This document shows positions 1-6,020 of a DNA stretch of 12,863 bases, in pieces. Source of the DNA: Fimbriimonadaceae bacterium (lineage in GTDB: Bacteria; Armatimonadota; Fimbriimonadia; Fimbriimonadales; Fimbriimonadaceae); assembly GCA_014380605.1 (NCBI GenBank), contig JACMJO010000330.1, positions 1-12,863 on the forward strand. Reading direction: 5' to 3'. Both the position numbers and the translations under genes were made by a program. The notes beneath the pieces were generated by a model that was not told the origin of the DNA, did not search any database, and was given only the letters and a program-made list of their open reading frames with translations. Numbering within the stretch: the first letter of the stretch is position 1; each line of letters begins with the position of its first letter.

Positions 1-545
1 CGCTTTGTGATTTTCGACAGCTCGGCAAATGCGCCCCCGTCCTTACCCAACACCACCCCGACCCGAACTCTCGCTTTCCGCACTCCGGGAGTTTCCACTT
101 CCTCTTGGGCCCTCTCCCAGGCTAGGCAACACTCCGGCATAAAGCCTTCCCCAGCGGAACTGGTCTCGTCCAACTCCTCATCTCCCCGATCGCCGTAGTA
201 GCCGACCGCGCTGGCATTGATCCAGACCTTTGGCGGAGTGGCGCATTGTCTAATTGCTTTGCCGATCGCCGCCGTGCTCTTGGTCCGGCTGTCGAGAATC
301 CTGCGCTTGTTTTCGTCGGTCCAACGCAAGGTCACGGATTCGCCCGCCAGATTGACCACCGCCGCCGCACCTTCCAGCAATCCCGCCCAATCGCCTACGG
401 TCTCTCCATCCCAAACCGACTGCGGAATCGTTCCGGGCCTTTTGCGAGACCGGGTCAAGATGGCGGATTCATAGCCATGAGTCTGGAACTCTTCGGCAAG
501 GGCATGGCCTATGAACCCAGTTCCTCCAGCAATCACTACCTTCAC
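1..545 (-). CDS. TIGR01777-type NAD(P)-dependent epimerase (YfcH/SDR39U1-like), 3' end cut by window edge
   Basis: This is the N-terminal 181 residues of an extended short-chain dehydrogenase/reductase; the C-terminus lies beyond base 1. The reading frame gives KVVIAGGTGFIG, a Rossmann nucleotide-binding motif with GGTGFIG at residues 7-13. It then gives VNLAGES (64-70) and SAVGYYGDRGDEELDE (112-127), which holds the YYG signature of the YfcH/TIGR01777 group. The usual family length is about 300 residues, so roughly 120 are missing. The start chosen is GTG at 545, one base after the ubiX stop, because the Rossmann strand begins immediately afterwards. The frame stays open upstream, and no Shine-Dalgarno sequence is visible, so translation is probably coupled to ubiX. 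The substrate is unknown: the family is annotated as epimerase or nucleoside-diphosphate-sugar reductase, but experimental functions are scarce. The family call is firm, the function is not. Confidence 0.88.
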   Translation of the reverse strand, partial: MKVVIAGGTGFIGHALAEEFQTHGYESAILTRSRKRPGTIPQSVWDGETVGDWAGLLEGAAAVVNLAGESVTLRWTDENKRRILDSRTKSTAAIGKAIRQCATPPKVWINASAVGYYGDRGDEELDETSSAGEGFMPECCLAWERAQEEVETPGVRKARVRVGVVLGKDGGAFAELSKITK

Positions 546-546
546 T

Positions 547-1140
547 TCACGACATCCATTCCTTCATCAGCGCCTGCTCGACTCCCAACGACTGCAGAAT
601 CCGGGCGACCACGGTATCTGCCAACTCCTCTAGAGACGACGGTCGGTGATACCATGCCGGACACGCCGGGATAACAGCTACGCCAGACTCTGCCAAGGTC
701 GCAAGATTGCGAAGCATGATCGCGCTCATCGGCATTTCGCGAGGAACCACGATGAGCTTCCTGCCTTCCTTCAAGCAGACGTCCGCTGATCGTGTGAGCA
801 AATCGTCGCTGATCCCGTGGGCTATCCTCCCCGCCGAGCCCATCGAGCACGGAACGATGACCATTCCATCATGCCGAAACGAACCGGACGCAGGCGGCGT
901 GAAGTAGTTTTTGGAATCCAGCAGTCTTATCTGCGGGTAGTCCGCGCCGAGCCACTCTACCGTCGAAAAGTCTTCGCGACGTGGAGCCATGCCCAACTCG
1001 GTAGCGGCAACCTGCATAGCCTGGTCGCTCAGGATCAAGTAAATCTCTGGCCAATGCTTGGCGGCCTCGCGCAAGAATCGCTGGGCATAGATCGCCCCGC
1101 TCGCGCCCGTAACCCCCACCACCAATCTGCCAGTCGACAT
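547..1140 (-). CDS. ubiX: Flavin prenyltransferase UbiX
   Basis: The 197-residue product matches the UbiX/Pad1 family at full length. UbiX attaches a dimethylallyl group to reduced FMN, making the prenylated FMN cofactor used by UbiD-type decarboxylases, for example in ubiquinone or menaquinone-type pathways. Visible motifs are GASGAIY (12-18, phosphate/FMN loop), the PPASGSF segment (82-88), PCSMGSAGRIAHGISDDLL (97-115), VVPREMPMS (131-139) and PACPAWYHRP (158-167), with the Tyr/Arg residues typical of the active site. The start is ATG at 1140 (MSTGRLVVGVTGASG). An upstream ATG at 1209 would add 23 non-conserved residues and overlap the divergent gene at 1200. No ribosome site is visible, but a TAGACT box lies 7 bases upstream. 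The epimerase gene follows one base after the stop. No ubiD partner is in the window. Confidence 0.95.
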   Translation of the reverse strand: MSTGRLVVGVTGASGAIYAQRFLREAAKHWPEIYLILSDQAMQVAATELGMAPRREDFSTVEWLGADYPQIRLLDSKNYFTPPASGSFRHDGMVIVPCSMGSAGRIAHGISDDLLTRSADVCLKEGRKLIVVPREMPMSAIMLRNLATLAESGVAVIPACPAWYHRPSSLEELADTVVARILQSLGVEQALMKEWMS

Positions 1141-1147
1141 CAGGTTA

Positions 1148-1153
1148 AGTCTA
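1148..1153 (-). promoter_or_regulatory. -10-like box TAGACT upstream of ubiX
   Basis: Read on the minus strand, TAGACT is followed by 7 bases and then the ATG of ubiX at 1140. A TANNNT box at this distance is what a leaderless transcript (transcription starting at the start codon) would look like. No convincing -35 hexamer is seen at 17 bases. Suggestive only. Confidence 0.35.
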
Positions 1154-1186
1154 CGAGACTTGCTCCGGTTCGTGCCCGGGGCTTCC

Positions 1187-1192
1187 GATACT
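1187..1192 (+). promoter_or_regulatory. -10-like box GATACT upstream of the secreted protein gene
   Basis: GATACT, one mismatch from TATACT, lies 7 bases before the ATG at 1200. It mirrors the arrangement on the opposite strand for ubiX within the same 59-base divergent spacer. No Shine-Dalgarno sequence precedes the ATG, which favours a leaderless start. Suggestive only. Confidence 0.3.
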
Positions 1193-1199
1193 GAGACTG

Positions 1200-1790
1200 A
1201 TGAAGGCAAAAATCGCGCTCGCTGTGTTTGTGTTGGCCGTTGTCGCCCAGGCCTCCTGGCGATCTGATGCCACTACTGCCCCGATTCCGACTACCCCTGC
1301 CAAAGGAATTCTGCTGGGGCAGAGCTTTATGCCGGTTGTCGTCAAGCTAAAGAAGTCCGGCGTCAACTCGGTTTCTGAAAGCGGCAAAGTGAAGGATCGA
1401 GCCCAGAATTGGATTCTTACCTTTGCCGGCGACGCAAGTTTCATCCCCGATCAAGACCTGCAAATCTGGATCAACACCGACCTCGGCACCTCCATTTCTG
1501 ACCGGACCTTCGTGATGAAGCCGTACGCCTTCGGCACGGATGAAGCTCGAAAGCAGAGCTATGGCAGTCACCAGGGCAGTCGAGTCCCACGAGGCGTCAC
1601 CTCAATCTTTGCGACCGTCAAGCCAGCAGGAAAGCAGTTCGTCAATGAGATATTTTCTGACAAATTCTCGTTGCGACTGGTGTTCGGAAAGCCTTCGGGT
1701 GGCATGATTCCCGGGAAGATCTATGCCACATTGCCCGATAAGCACAAGAGCTTCCTAGCGGGAACGTTCCGGGCCCGAATAGAAAAGTAA
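1200..1790 (+). CDS. Secreted protein of unknown function
   Basis: I do not recognise this 196-residue protein. The first 19 residues (MKAKIALAVFVLAVVAQAS) form a standard signal peptide: a lysine-containing N-region, a hydrophobic core, and small residues at the probable cleavage site. There is no lipobox cysteine, so the mature protein is probably periplasmic or extracellular. The mature part alternates short beta-type stretches (NWILTFAGDASFIP, LQIWINTDLGTSI, FSLRLVFGKPSGGMIPGKIYATLPD) and contains no cysteine. This is compatible with a beta-rich domain of the carbohydrate-binding or immunoglobulin-like kind, but that is a guess. The gene is divergent from ubiX and is followed 42 bases later by the Clp_N gene on the same strand. 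The start is supported by the signal peptide directly after ATG 1200. An open frame with a signal peptide makes a real gene likely. Confidence 0.75.
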   Translation: MKAKIALAVFVLAVVAQASWRSDATTAPIPTTPAKGILLGQSFMPVVVKLKKSGVNSVSESGKVKDRAQNWILTFAGDASFIPDQDLQIWINTDLGTSISDRTFVMKPYAFGTDEARKQSYGSHQGSRVPRGVTSIFATVKPAGKQFVNEIFSDKFSLRLVFGKPSGGMIPGKIYATLPDKHKSFLAGTFRARIEK

Positions 1791-1832
1791 GCCGGCAGGA
1801 ACTTTAGGAGCCGTCACGGAACTGAATCTGCC

Positions 1833-2723
1833 ATGTGGCAGAGATTTTCCGAACGAGCGCGACAGGCCATCTTCTACTCACAAGAGGAAGCCATGAAGTT
1901 CGCCGAGGGCCATATTGCGACCGAGCATATCCTGCTTGGACTCTGCCGAGAGTCAAACACCACTGCCGCCCATATCATCAAGAAATGCGGAGGCACCGTA
2001 GAGGCTATCCGCAAGGAAGTCCACCGCCAACTGCCGAAAGGGGACCCACGGCCAAGTCAGGACATGACGCTGACCCCTCGCGCCAAGCAAGTCATCGACC
2101 TGGCGTACGACGAGGCCCGCAATCTCAACAATGATTACATAGGAACCGAACACTTGCTGCTGGGCCTGGTTAGAGAAGGAGACGGGCTTGCCGGCCGAGT
2201 CCTTGCAAAGCTGAAGATCACGCTAGAGGCTGCCCGGCAAGCCACGATCGACATTCAAGAGGACCGTGGAGTCCCTCACAAGTCTGATGTCGCCGAGGGA
2301 ACCATCATCGATTGCATAAAGGAGAAGTTCGGCTATCAAGAGCGAACCGTTCATTACGTGCCCAGGGTGGACCCACTCCCAATTCGCTACGATTTTCATC
2401 TCCTTCATCCGGTGGACCAAGTACTCCTTGCCCTCCTGACCGACACGAACGGAGAACACCTGAACCCCTTTATAAAGAGGAACCCCAATTTGACCGCCCT
2501 GTTTCCTTCTGTCGTCGCATCGATGGCATCGACTGAGAAAGCGGATCGGGCGACGCTCGCCGAGGTTCTCGTTGACGCTCGGTTATCGGCAGTCAAAGAA
2601 GGTCGCGCAGATATCCAAGCCCAAGACCTGCTCCATGCTTGCTTTCGACTGACAACCGACGGAGTGCAGACGTTCTTGACAGTCCTTGATCTGAATCCAC
2701 TTAGAGAAGTAGATGATAATTAG
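1833..2723 (+). CDS. Stand-alone Clp N-terminal (Clp_N) domain protein, no ATPase module
   Basis: This 296-residue protein starts like ClpC: RFSERARQAI...A (5-20) with GHIATEHILLGLCRE (26-40) as repeat 1, and LTPRAKQVIDLAYDEARNL (80-98) with YIGTEHLLLGLVREGDGLA (102-120) as repeat 2. Together they make one intact two-repeat Clp_N domain, which in ClpC binds substrates and adaptors such as MecA. No Walker A/B AAA+ module follows. The C-terminal half (about 188-293) looks like a second, strongly eroded Clp_N domain: DQVLLALLTDTNG (195-207) resembles EHLLLGLVREGDG, and LAEVLVDARLSAVKEGRADI plus QDLLHACFRLTTDGV (242-278) resembles a full repeat. The protein is cytosolic with no signal peptide. 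It could act as an adaptor or competitor for the Clp machinery, or as a ClpS-like or free-standing stress protein; the role is not established. No good ribosome site is seen; AGGAG at 1806-1810 is too far from the ATG. Confidence 0.88.
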   Translation: MWQRFSERARQAIFYSQEEAMKFAEGHIATEHILLGLCRESNTTAAHIIKKCGGTVEAIRKEVHRQLPKGDPRPSQDMTLTPRAKQVIDLAYDEARNLNNDYIGTEHLLLGLVREGDGLAGRVLAKLKITLEAARQATIDIQEDRGVPHKSDVAEGTIIDCIKEKFGYQERTVHYVPRVDPLPIRYDFHLLHPVDQVLLALLTDTNGEHLNPFIKRNPNLTALFPSVVASMASTEKADRATLAEVLVDARLSAVKEGRADIQAQDLLHACFRLTTDGVQTFLTVLDLNPLREVDDN

Positions 2724-2734
2724 GTTTACTAATT
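2718..2734 (+). terminator. Weak AT-rich hairpin at the end of the Clp_N gene
   Basis: AATTAG pairs with CTAATT across the five-base loop GTTTA and is followed by TT and C. The left arm includes the TAG stop of the Clp_N gene. The stem is only 6 bp and mostly A-T, so as an intrinsic terminator it would be weak. Confidence 0.25.
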
Positions 2735-2952
2735 TTCTATACTAATATAAACTGTTCAACTAGGGATGGTTTAACTAGGTTACCTAACAAGAGCGTCTGA
2801 TGCCGATATTCGAGCAAAGCAAGTGTGACCCTTGACATACGGCCTCTTTAGCGACCGCTCAGGAACTGGCAACAAGCAAGCACCGAGAGTTCGTACAAAC
2901 GAAATCCAACCAGATCCGTTGGTTCTTTCGTTGCCAGGTGGCGGGAACGTGC
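2724..2952. other. Convergent intergenic region, AT-rich on its left side
   Basis: These 229 bases separate the converging Clp_N and dapA genes. Bases 2724-2785 are markedly AT-rich compared with the rest of the window and contain loosely repeated GGTTTA/ACTAGG/GGTTACC words, without a clean repeat unit. A TATACT word (2738-2743) and a TTGACA word (2832-2837) occur, but not at promoter spacing from each other or from any open frame. No tRNA-like cloverleaf or coding frame is visible. The only clear structure is the hairpin near 2898-2932. Confidence 0.6.
2898..2932. terminator. Hairpin between converging genes, possible bidirectional terminator
   Basis: AACGAAA (2898-2904) pairs with TTTCGTT (2926-2932), and inside it CCAAC (2906-2910) pairs with GTTGG (2918-2922) around a seven-base loop. 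A small internal bulge (T opposite TTC) separates the two stems. It sits 20 bases past the dapA stop on the minus strand, where the read-out side ends in TTTCGTTT, a short U-rich tail. Its position between convergent genes fits a shared terminator, but the tail is poor in both directions. Confidence 0.4.
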
Positions 2953-3858
2953 CTACGCTACGGCTACTCTGATATCACGAAGTGAGTCCTGCACCGCCTG
3001 TTTCTGAGCATCGTTCAGCTTCACTAGGGGTAGCCGGACCTCTTCGCAATCGAATCCGTTTAGGCTCGTCGCAAACTTGATGGGAACCGGAGACGGGTAG
3101 GCAAACATGGCTTTGAAGACGGGAATCAGTTTTTGGTGGATGGCCTTTGCTCGGGCGGGGTTGGATGGGAAGATCTCGATCATCTCCTTCAAATCCGCTC
3201 CGACGACATGGGCTACGACGCTAACCAGGCCCATACCGCCTACGCTGAGGATCGGGAGGGTTAGGCCATCGTCGCCAGAATACACGCGAAATCCGTCTGG
3301 AGCCTGAGCAACGACATCGGCGATCTGCCCAATCATCCCACTAGCTTCCTTGACGCCCACAATATTTGGAATCTCTGCGAGCTTCATCAGCGTCGAAGTC
3401 TCCATATTGATTGCGGAGCGAGGTTGGATGTTGTAGAGGAGAACGGGAAGACTAGTTTCCTTGGCGACGGTGGAGAAATGCGCGTAAAGTCCATCCTGCC
3501 CGGGACGGTTGTAATAAGGGTTGACCAGCATGATGCCGTGGGCTCCCCGCTTCTCACCCTCTCGCGTCAGGTGGATCGACTCAGCAGTGCTGTAGGTTCC
3601 CGCACCAAAGATGACGCTGGCCCGGTTCCCCACGGCTTCCAGAACCGTGCTCAGAAGCTGAAACTTCTCGGACTCGGTCAGTGTTGGCGACTCGCCGGTG
3701 GTTCCATTGACCACAATGCCGTCGTTCTTTTGGACGTCGACCAGGTGCACCGCCAACTTGGCGGTCTCTTCATAGTTCACGCCGCCGTCTTTGCCAAACG
3801 GGGTGAGCATGGCGGTGAGGAGCTTGCCCCACTCTCTTGGTCCCTGGAATGCGCCCAT
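2953..3858 (-). CDS. dapA: 4-hydroxy-tetrahydrodipicolinate synthase
   Basis: DapA condenses pyruvate with aspartate semialdehyde, the first committed step toward diaminopimelate (cell wall) and lysine. The 301-residue protein is a TIM-barrel class I aldolase of normal length. Visible features are NGTTGES (51-57, substrate threonines 53/54), PYYN (114-117), Tyr142 in LLYNIQPRSAIN (140-151), Arg147 on the same loop, Schiff-base Lys170 in GVKEASG (168-174), SGDDGLTLP (194-202) and GGMGLVSV (207-214). The Tyr-Arg loop reads YNIQPRSAIN, whereas the usual form is YNVPxRTGxN, so the Arg is kept but the neighbouring Thr-Gly is replaced by Ser-Ala. Other members of the family (N-acetylneuraminate lyase, KDG aldolase) share the fold, but the NGTTGES and SGDD motifs favour DapA. 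The start is ATG 3858, 44 bases after the cmk stop, with no clear ribosome site but a TAAACT box 6 bases upstream. Confidence 0.93.
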   Translation of the reverse strand: MGAFQGPREWGKLLTAMLTPFGKDGGVNYEETAKLAVHLVDVQKNDGIVVNGTTGESPTLTESEKFQLLSTVLEAVGNRASVIFGAGTYSTAESIHLTREGEKRGAHGIMLVNPYYNRPGQDGLYAHFSTVAKETSLPVLLYNIQPRSAINMETSTLMKLAEIPNIVGVKEASGMIGQIADVVAQAPDGFRVYSGDDGLTLPILSVGGMGLVSVVAHVVGADLKEMIEIFPSNPARAKAIHQKLIPVFKAMFAYPSPVPIKFATSLNGFDCEEVRLPLVKLNDAQKQAVQDSLRDIRVAVA

Positions 3859-3864
3859 GAGTCA

Positions 3865-3870
3865 AGTTTA
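3865..3870 (-). promoter_or_regulatory. -10-like box TAAACT upstream of dapA
   Basis: On the minus strand TAAACT is followed by six bases and the dapA ATG at 3858. This fits the TANNNT form of a leaderless promoter and would let dapA be transcribed separately from cmk. I see no good -35 element. Confidence 0.35.
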
Positions 3871-3902
3871 CTCGCTTGCCTTAAGGACTCCAGAGCACAG
3901 TA

Positions 3903-4571
3903 CTAGTCCTCAATCGGTATCAACCACTTGATCTTCTGAACCACCTGATCGATCGTCATGCCTCCGCTCTCGATCAAGGTCGCTCCCGGTGCAACGGAAA
4001 GCGGGGATTCGTCGCGTGTGATGTCTCGGTGATCGCGGGTTTGCATCTGGCGGCGGAGATCGTCGTACTCGGGCGCAGACATTCCCTTCTCCTGCATCTC
4101 AACGTGCCGACGAGTTGCCCGTTCTTCCAGAGAGGCCGTCAAGTAGACCTTAACCTGGGCGTTTGGCGCGACTACTGTCGTTACATCCCGACCCTCTAAG
4201 GTGAACCCGCCTTCGGCCACCAAGGCTTGCTGGCGCTTTACCAGTTCCTTCCTCACCGCCGAGTGAGTGCTAAGCGCACTAGCGAGTTCGGCGATCTCGG
4301 GCGTACGGATTTGGCTGCTGACGTCCTCGCCATTCAGGAGGATCGGGGGAGGATCGCCTTCGCCAAACGAAATCTCAGTGTGGCTCGCGACCTCAGCGGT
4401 TCGTTCGCCGTCATCTGCCTTTAGGCCCTCACGACTGGCAGCCAGAGCTACCGCCCGGTACATGGCTCCCGTGTCCAAGTATTTCAGTCCGAGTTCCTTG
4501 GCAAGGGCTTTGGCAACGGTGCTCTTCCCCGCTCCCGCAGGTCCGTCGATGGCGATGACAAGTTTCGGCAT
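3903..4571 (-). CDS. cmk: Cytidylate kinase (CMP/dCMP kinase)
   Basis: This 222-residue P-loop kinase converts CMP and dCMP to the diphosphates with ATP. It has a P-loop GPAGAGKST (10-18), the CMP-binding KYLDTGAMYRA segment (30-40), the LEGRDVTTVVAP stretch, which corresponds to the family's GRDIGTVVFP, then a VYLTAS strand and EERATRRHVE. The lid-like RDHRDITRDESPL is followed by GATLIESGGMTIDQVV near the C-terminus. The length is typical. It starts at ATG 4571 after a spacer that carries a large palindrome. The aroA-cmk order is common in bacteria, which supports the call. No strong Shine-Dalgarno sequence precedes the ATG. The GRDVT in place of GRDIG is a mild deviation. Confidence 0.96.
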   Translation of the reverse strand: MPKLVIAIDGPAGAGKSTVAKALAKELGLKYLDTGAMYRAVALAASREGLKADDGERTAEVASHTEISFGEGDPPPILLNGEDVSSQIRTPEIAELASALSTHSAVRKELVKRQQALVAEGGFTLEGRDVTTVVAPNAQVKVYLTASLEERATRRHVEMQEKGMSAPEYDDLRRQMQTRDHRDITRDESPLSVAPGATLIESGGMTIDQVVQKIKWLIPIED

Positions 4572-4587
4572 GGCGTATAGTTTGCCC

Positions 4588-4648
4588 GTAGCCGCAGGTC
4601 CTTAGCCTGCGGATCGGTTATTTTCGCAGGCTAAGGACCTGCTGCTAC
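4588..4648. repeat. Large near-perfect palindrome between aroA and cmk (REP-like hairpin)
   Basis: Bases 4594-4611 (GCAGGTCCTTAGCCTGCG) are the exact reverse complement of 4625-4642, an 18-bp perfect stem. After one mismatch (4593/4643), GTAGC (4588-4592) pairs with GCTAC (4644-4648), giving a 23-bp stem with a 13-base loop. The right arm ends two bases before the aroA stop codon. There is no T-run on either flank, so it is not a classic intrinsic terminator. Its size and perfection suggest a dispersed REP/MITE-like element, or an RNA processing or attenuation structure inside the operon. The palindrome itself is read directly; the class is inferred. Confidence 0.85.
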
Positions 4649-4650
4649 AG

Positions 4651-6018
4651 TTAGTCGATCGACGAAAGTCTTCTCAACTCCCCTTCAAATCCCGGAAAGC
4701 TGGTCGCTATCGATTCCGCGCCTTCGATGACCGTATCACCCTCCGCCACCAATCCAGCCACCGCGAAAGCCATCGCGAGCCGGTGATCGTGGTTTGCTTC
4801 GATCAGTGCGCCTTTGAGCTTCACTGGGCCCTTAACCGCCATGCCGTCCTCAAACGTGTCCACTTCGGCCCCCATGTCGCGGAGGCCCTTGGCGACCAAC
4901 TCAATTCGGTCGCTTTCCTTGACTCTCAGTTCCCGCGCGTCGCGGATGATCGTCTCACCTTCACATTGAGTAGCCAACACCGCGAGGACCGGAATCTCGT
5001 CGATCAGTCTTGGTACCAGCGATCCGGAAATCTCGAAGGCCCGTCGCTTTTCGAACGGGGCGGCAACCACCATATCCGCTACTGGTTCGCCAAGTTCCTC
5101 CCTCTCCTCGTCTGGGATGCATGGAATTCCCGCTTGTAGAAAGATATCCAAAATGCCGGTGCGGGATGGGTTGACGCTTAGGTCTTTGATTTCTAGCCGA
5201 GAAGTCGGCAAGATCGCCGCCGCGACCATGAAGAACGCCGCGCTGCTGATGTCGGCGGGAACCGTGAACTCGAACGGGTTGATCTTGGAACCACCAACTA
5301 CCCCGGCTCGCCACCCGACCACATTGAACTCCTCTTCCAAGTCGGCGGTGGAATTGAAGTTCACGTCTTCATCGAAACTCTCGATTCCTAGCGACTCGGT
5401 AACGACGCCTCGGCGAACCTCAACCCCCAAAGCCGTCAGCATGCGCTCAGTGTGGTCGCGGCTTAGGCTAGGCTCGGTCACCCAAGTTTCGCCGTCCGCC
5501 CGAAGCCCGGCTATCAAAGTACAGCCTTTGATCTGGCCACTGGCAACTGGACTTTGAAAGTCGATTCCCTTAAGCCTGGTAGAGCCCTTAATTCTGAGCG
5601 GAGGCGTGTCTCCTTCGACCGTTGCGCCCATTAACCGCAGGGGCTCGGCAATCCGCTTCATAGGTCGCTTAGAAAGGGACGCATCGCCAATCAGTGTCAC
5701 GTTTAGATGTCGGCTGGCGACGAAACCACTCATCAGGCGCATCGTTGTGCCGCTGTTGCCGCAGTCCAAGGATCCATCAGGCTGGGTCCATTCTGGAGCG
5801 GGAATAAGTTTGATCTCCGTTGAGCTAGGGCGCTCGAATCGGAGTCCCATCTGGGCCAAGCATCGGAGAGTAGCTTCGCAGTCCTCGCCGGTCAAAGGCA
5901 TCCGGACCAATGACTCGCCCGTTGCCGCCGCTCCAAACATATAGGCACGGTGGGTCAGCGACTTATCGCTCGGGGGACGGAAAATCCCCCTCAACGCCTT
6001 CACTGGCTGAATCGTCAT
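4651..6018 (-). CDS. aroA: 3-phosphoshikimate 1-carboxyvinyltransferase (EPSP synthase)
   Basis: AroA joins phosphoenolpyruvate to shikimate-3-phosphate, the sixth step of the shikimate pathway. The 455-residue protein has PPSDKSLTHRA (15-25; Lys19, Ser20, Arg24 for S3P/PEP binding), CGNSGTTMRLMSG (86-98), GDASLSKRPMKRI (111-123), PADISSAAFF (254-263), LIDEIPVLAVLA (338-349), RELRVKESDRI (361-371) and NHDHRLAMA (409-417). The NSGTT form is closer to Bacillus-type sequences than to the NAGTA of enteric enzymes. It is slightly long for the family: a non-conserved acidic stretch sits around 211-245, before the PADISSAAFF motif. The start chosen is ATG 6018, two bases after the tyrA stop. An in-frame TTG at 6024, overlapping that stop, would add two residues. 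Translation is probably coupled to tyrA. Confidence 0.96.
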   Translation of the reverse strand: MTIQPVKALRGIFRPPSDKSLTHRAYMFGAAATGESLVRMPLTGEDCEATLRCLAQMGLRFERPSSTEIKLIPAPEWTQPDGSLDCGNSGTTMRLMSGFVASRHLNVTLIGDASLSKRPMKRIAEPLRLMGATVEGDTPPLRIKGSTRLKGIDFQSPVASGQIKGCTLIAGLRADGETWVTEPSLSRDHTERMLTALGVEVRRGVVTESLGIESFDEDVNFNSTADLEEEFNVVGWRAGVVGGSKINPFEFTVPADISSAAFFMVAAAILPTSRLEIKDLSVNPSRTGILDIFLQAGIPCIPDEEREELGEPVADMVVAAPFEKRRAFEISGSLVPRLIDEIPVLAVLATQCEGETIIRDARELRVKESDRIELVAKGLRDMGAEVDTFEDGMAVKGPVKLKGALIEANHDHRLAMAFAVAGLVAEGDTVIEGAESIATSFPGFEGELRRLSSID

Positions 6019-6020
6019 TC

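Noticed and set aside
246..674. 142-residue plus-strand frame across the epimerase-ubiX junction
   Set aside because: It is antisense to two conserved genes and its product is compositionally biased without any motif.
1141..1209. Upstream ATG (1209) for ubiX, adding 23 residues
   Set aside because: The extra residues are not conserved in UbiX and would overlap the start of the divergent secreted-protein gene; ATG 1140 is directly before the conserved first strand.
2832..2837. TTGACA word as a -35 promoter element
   Set aside because: No -10-like hexamer follows at 16-18 bases and no plus-strand gene starts downstream.
3424..3906. 160-residue open frame on the plus strand opposite dapA
   Set aside because: It is fully antisense to a strongly supported gene, has no recognisable domain, and is expected by chance in GC-rich coding DNA.
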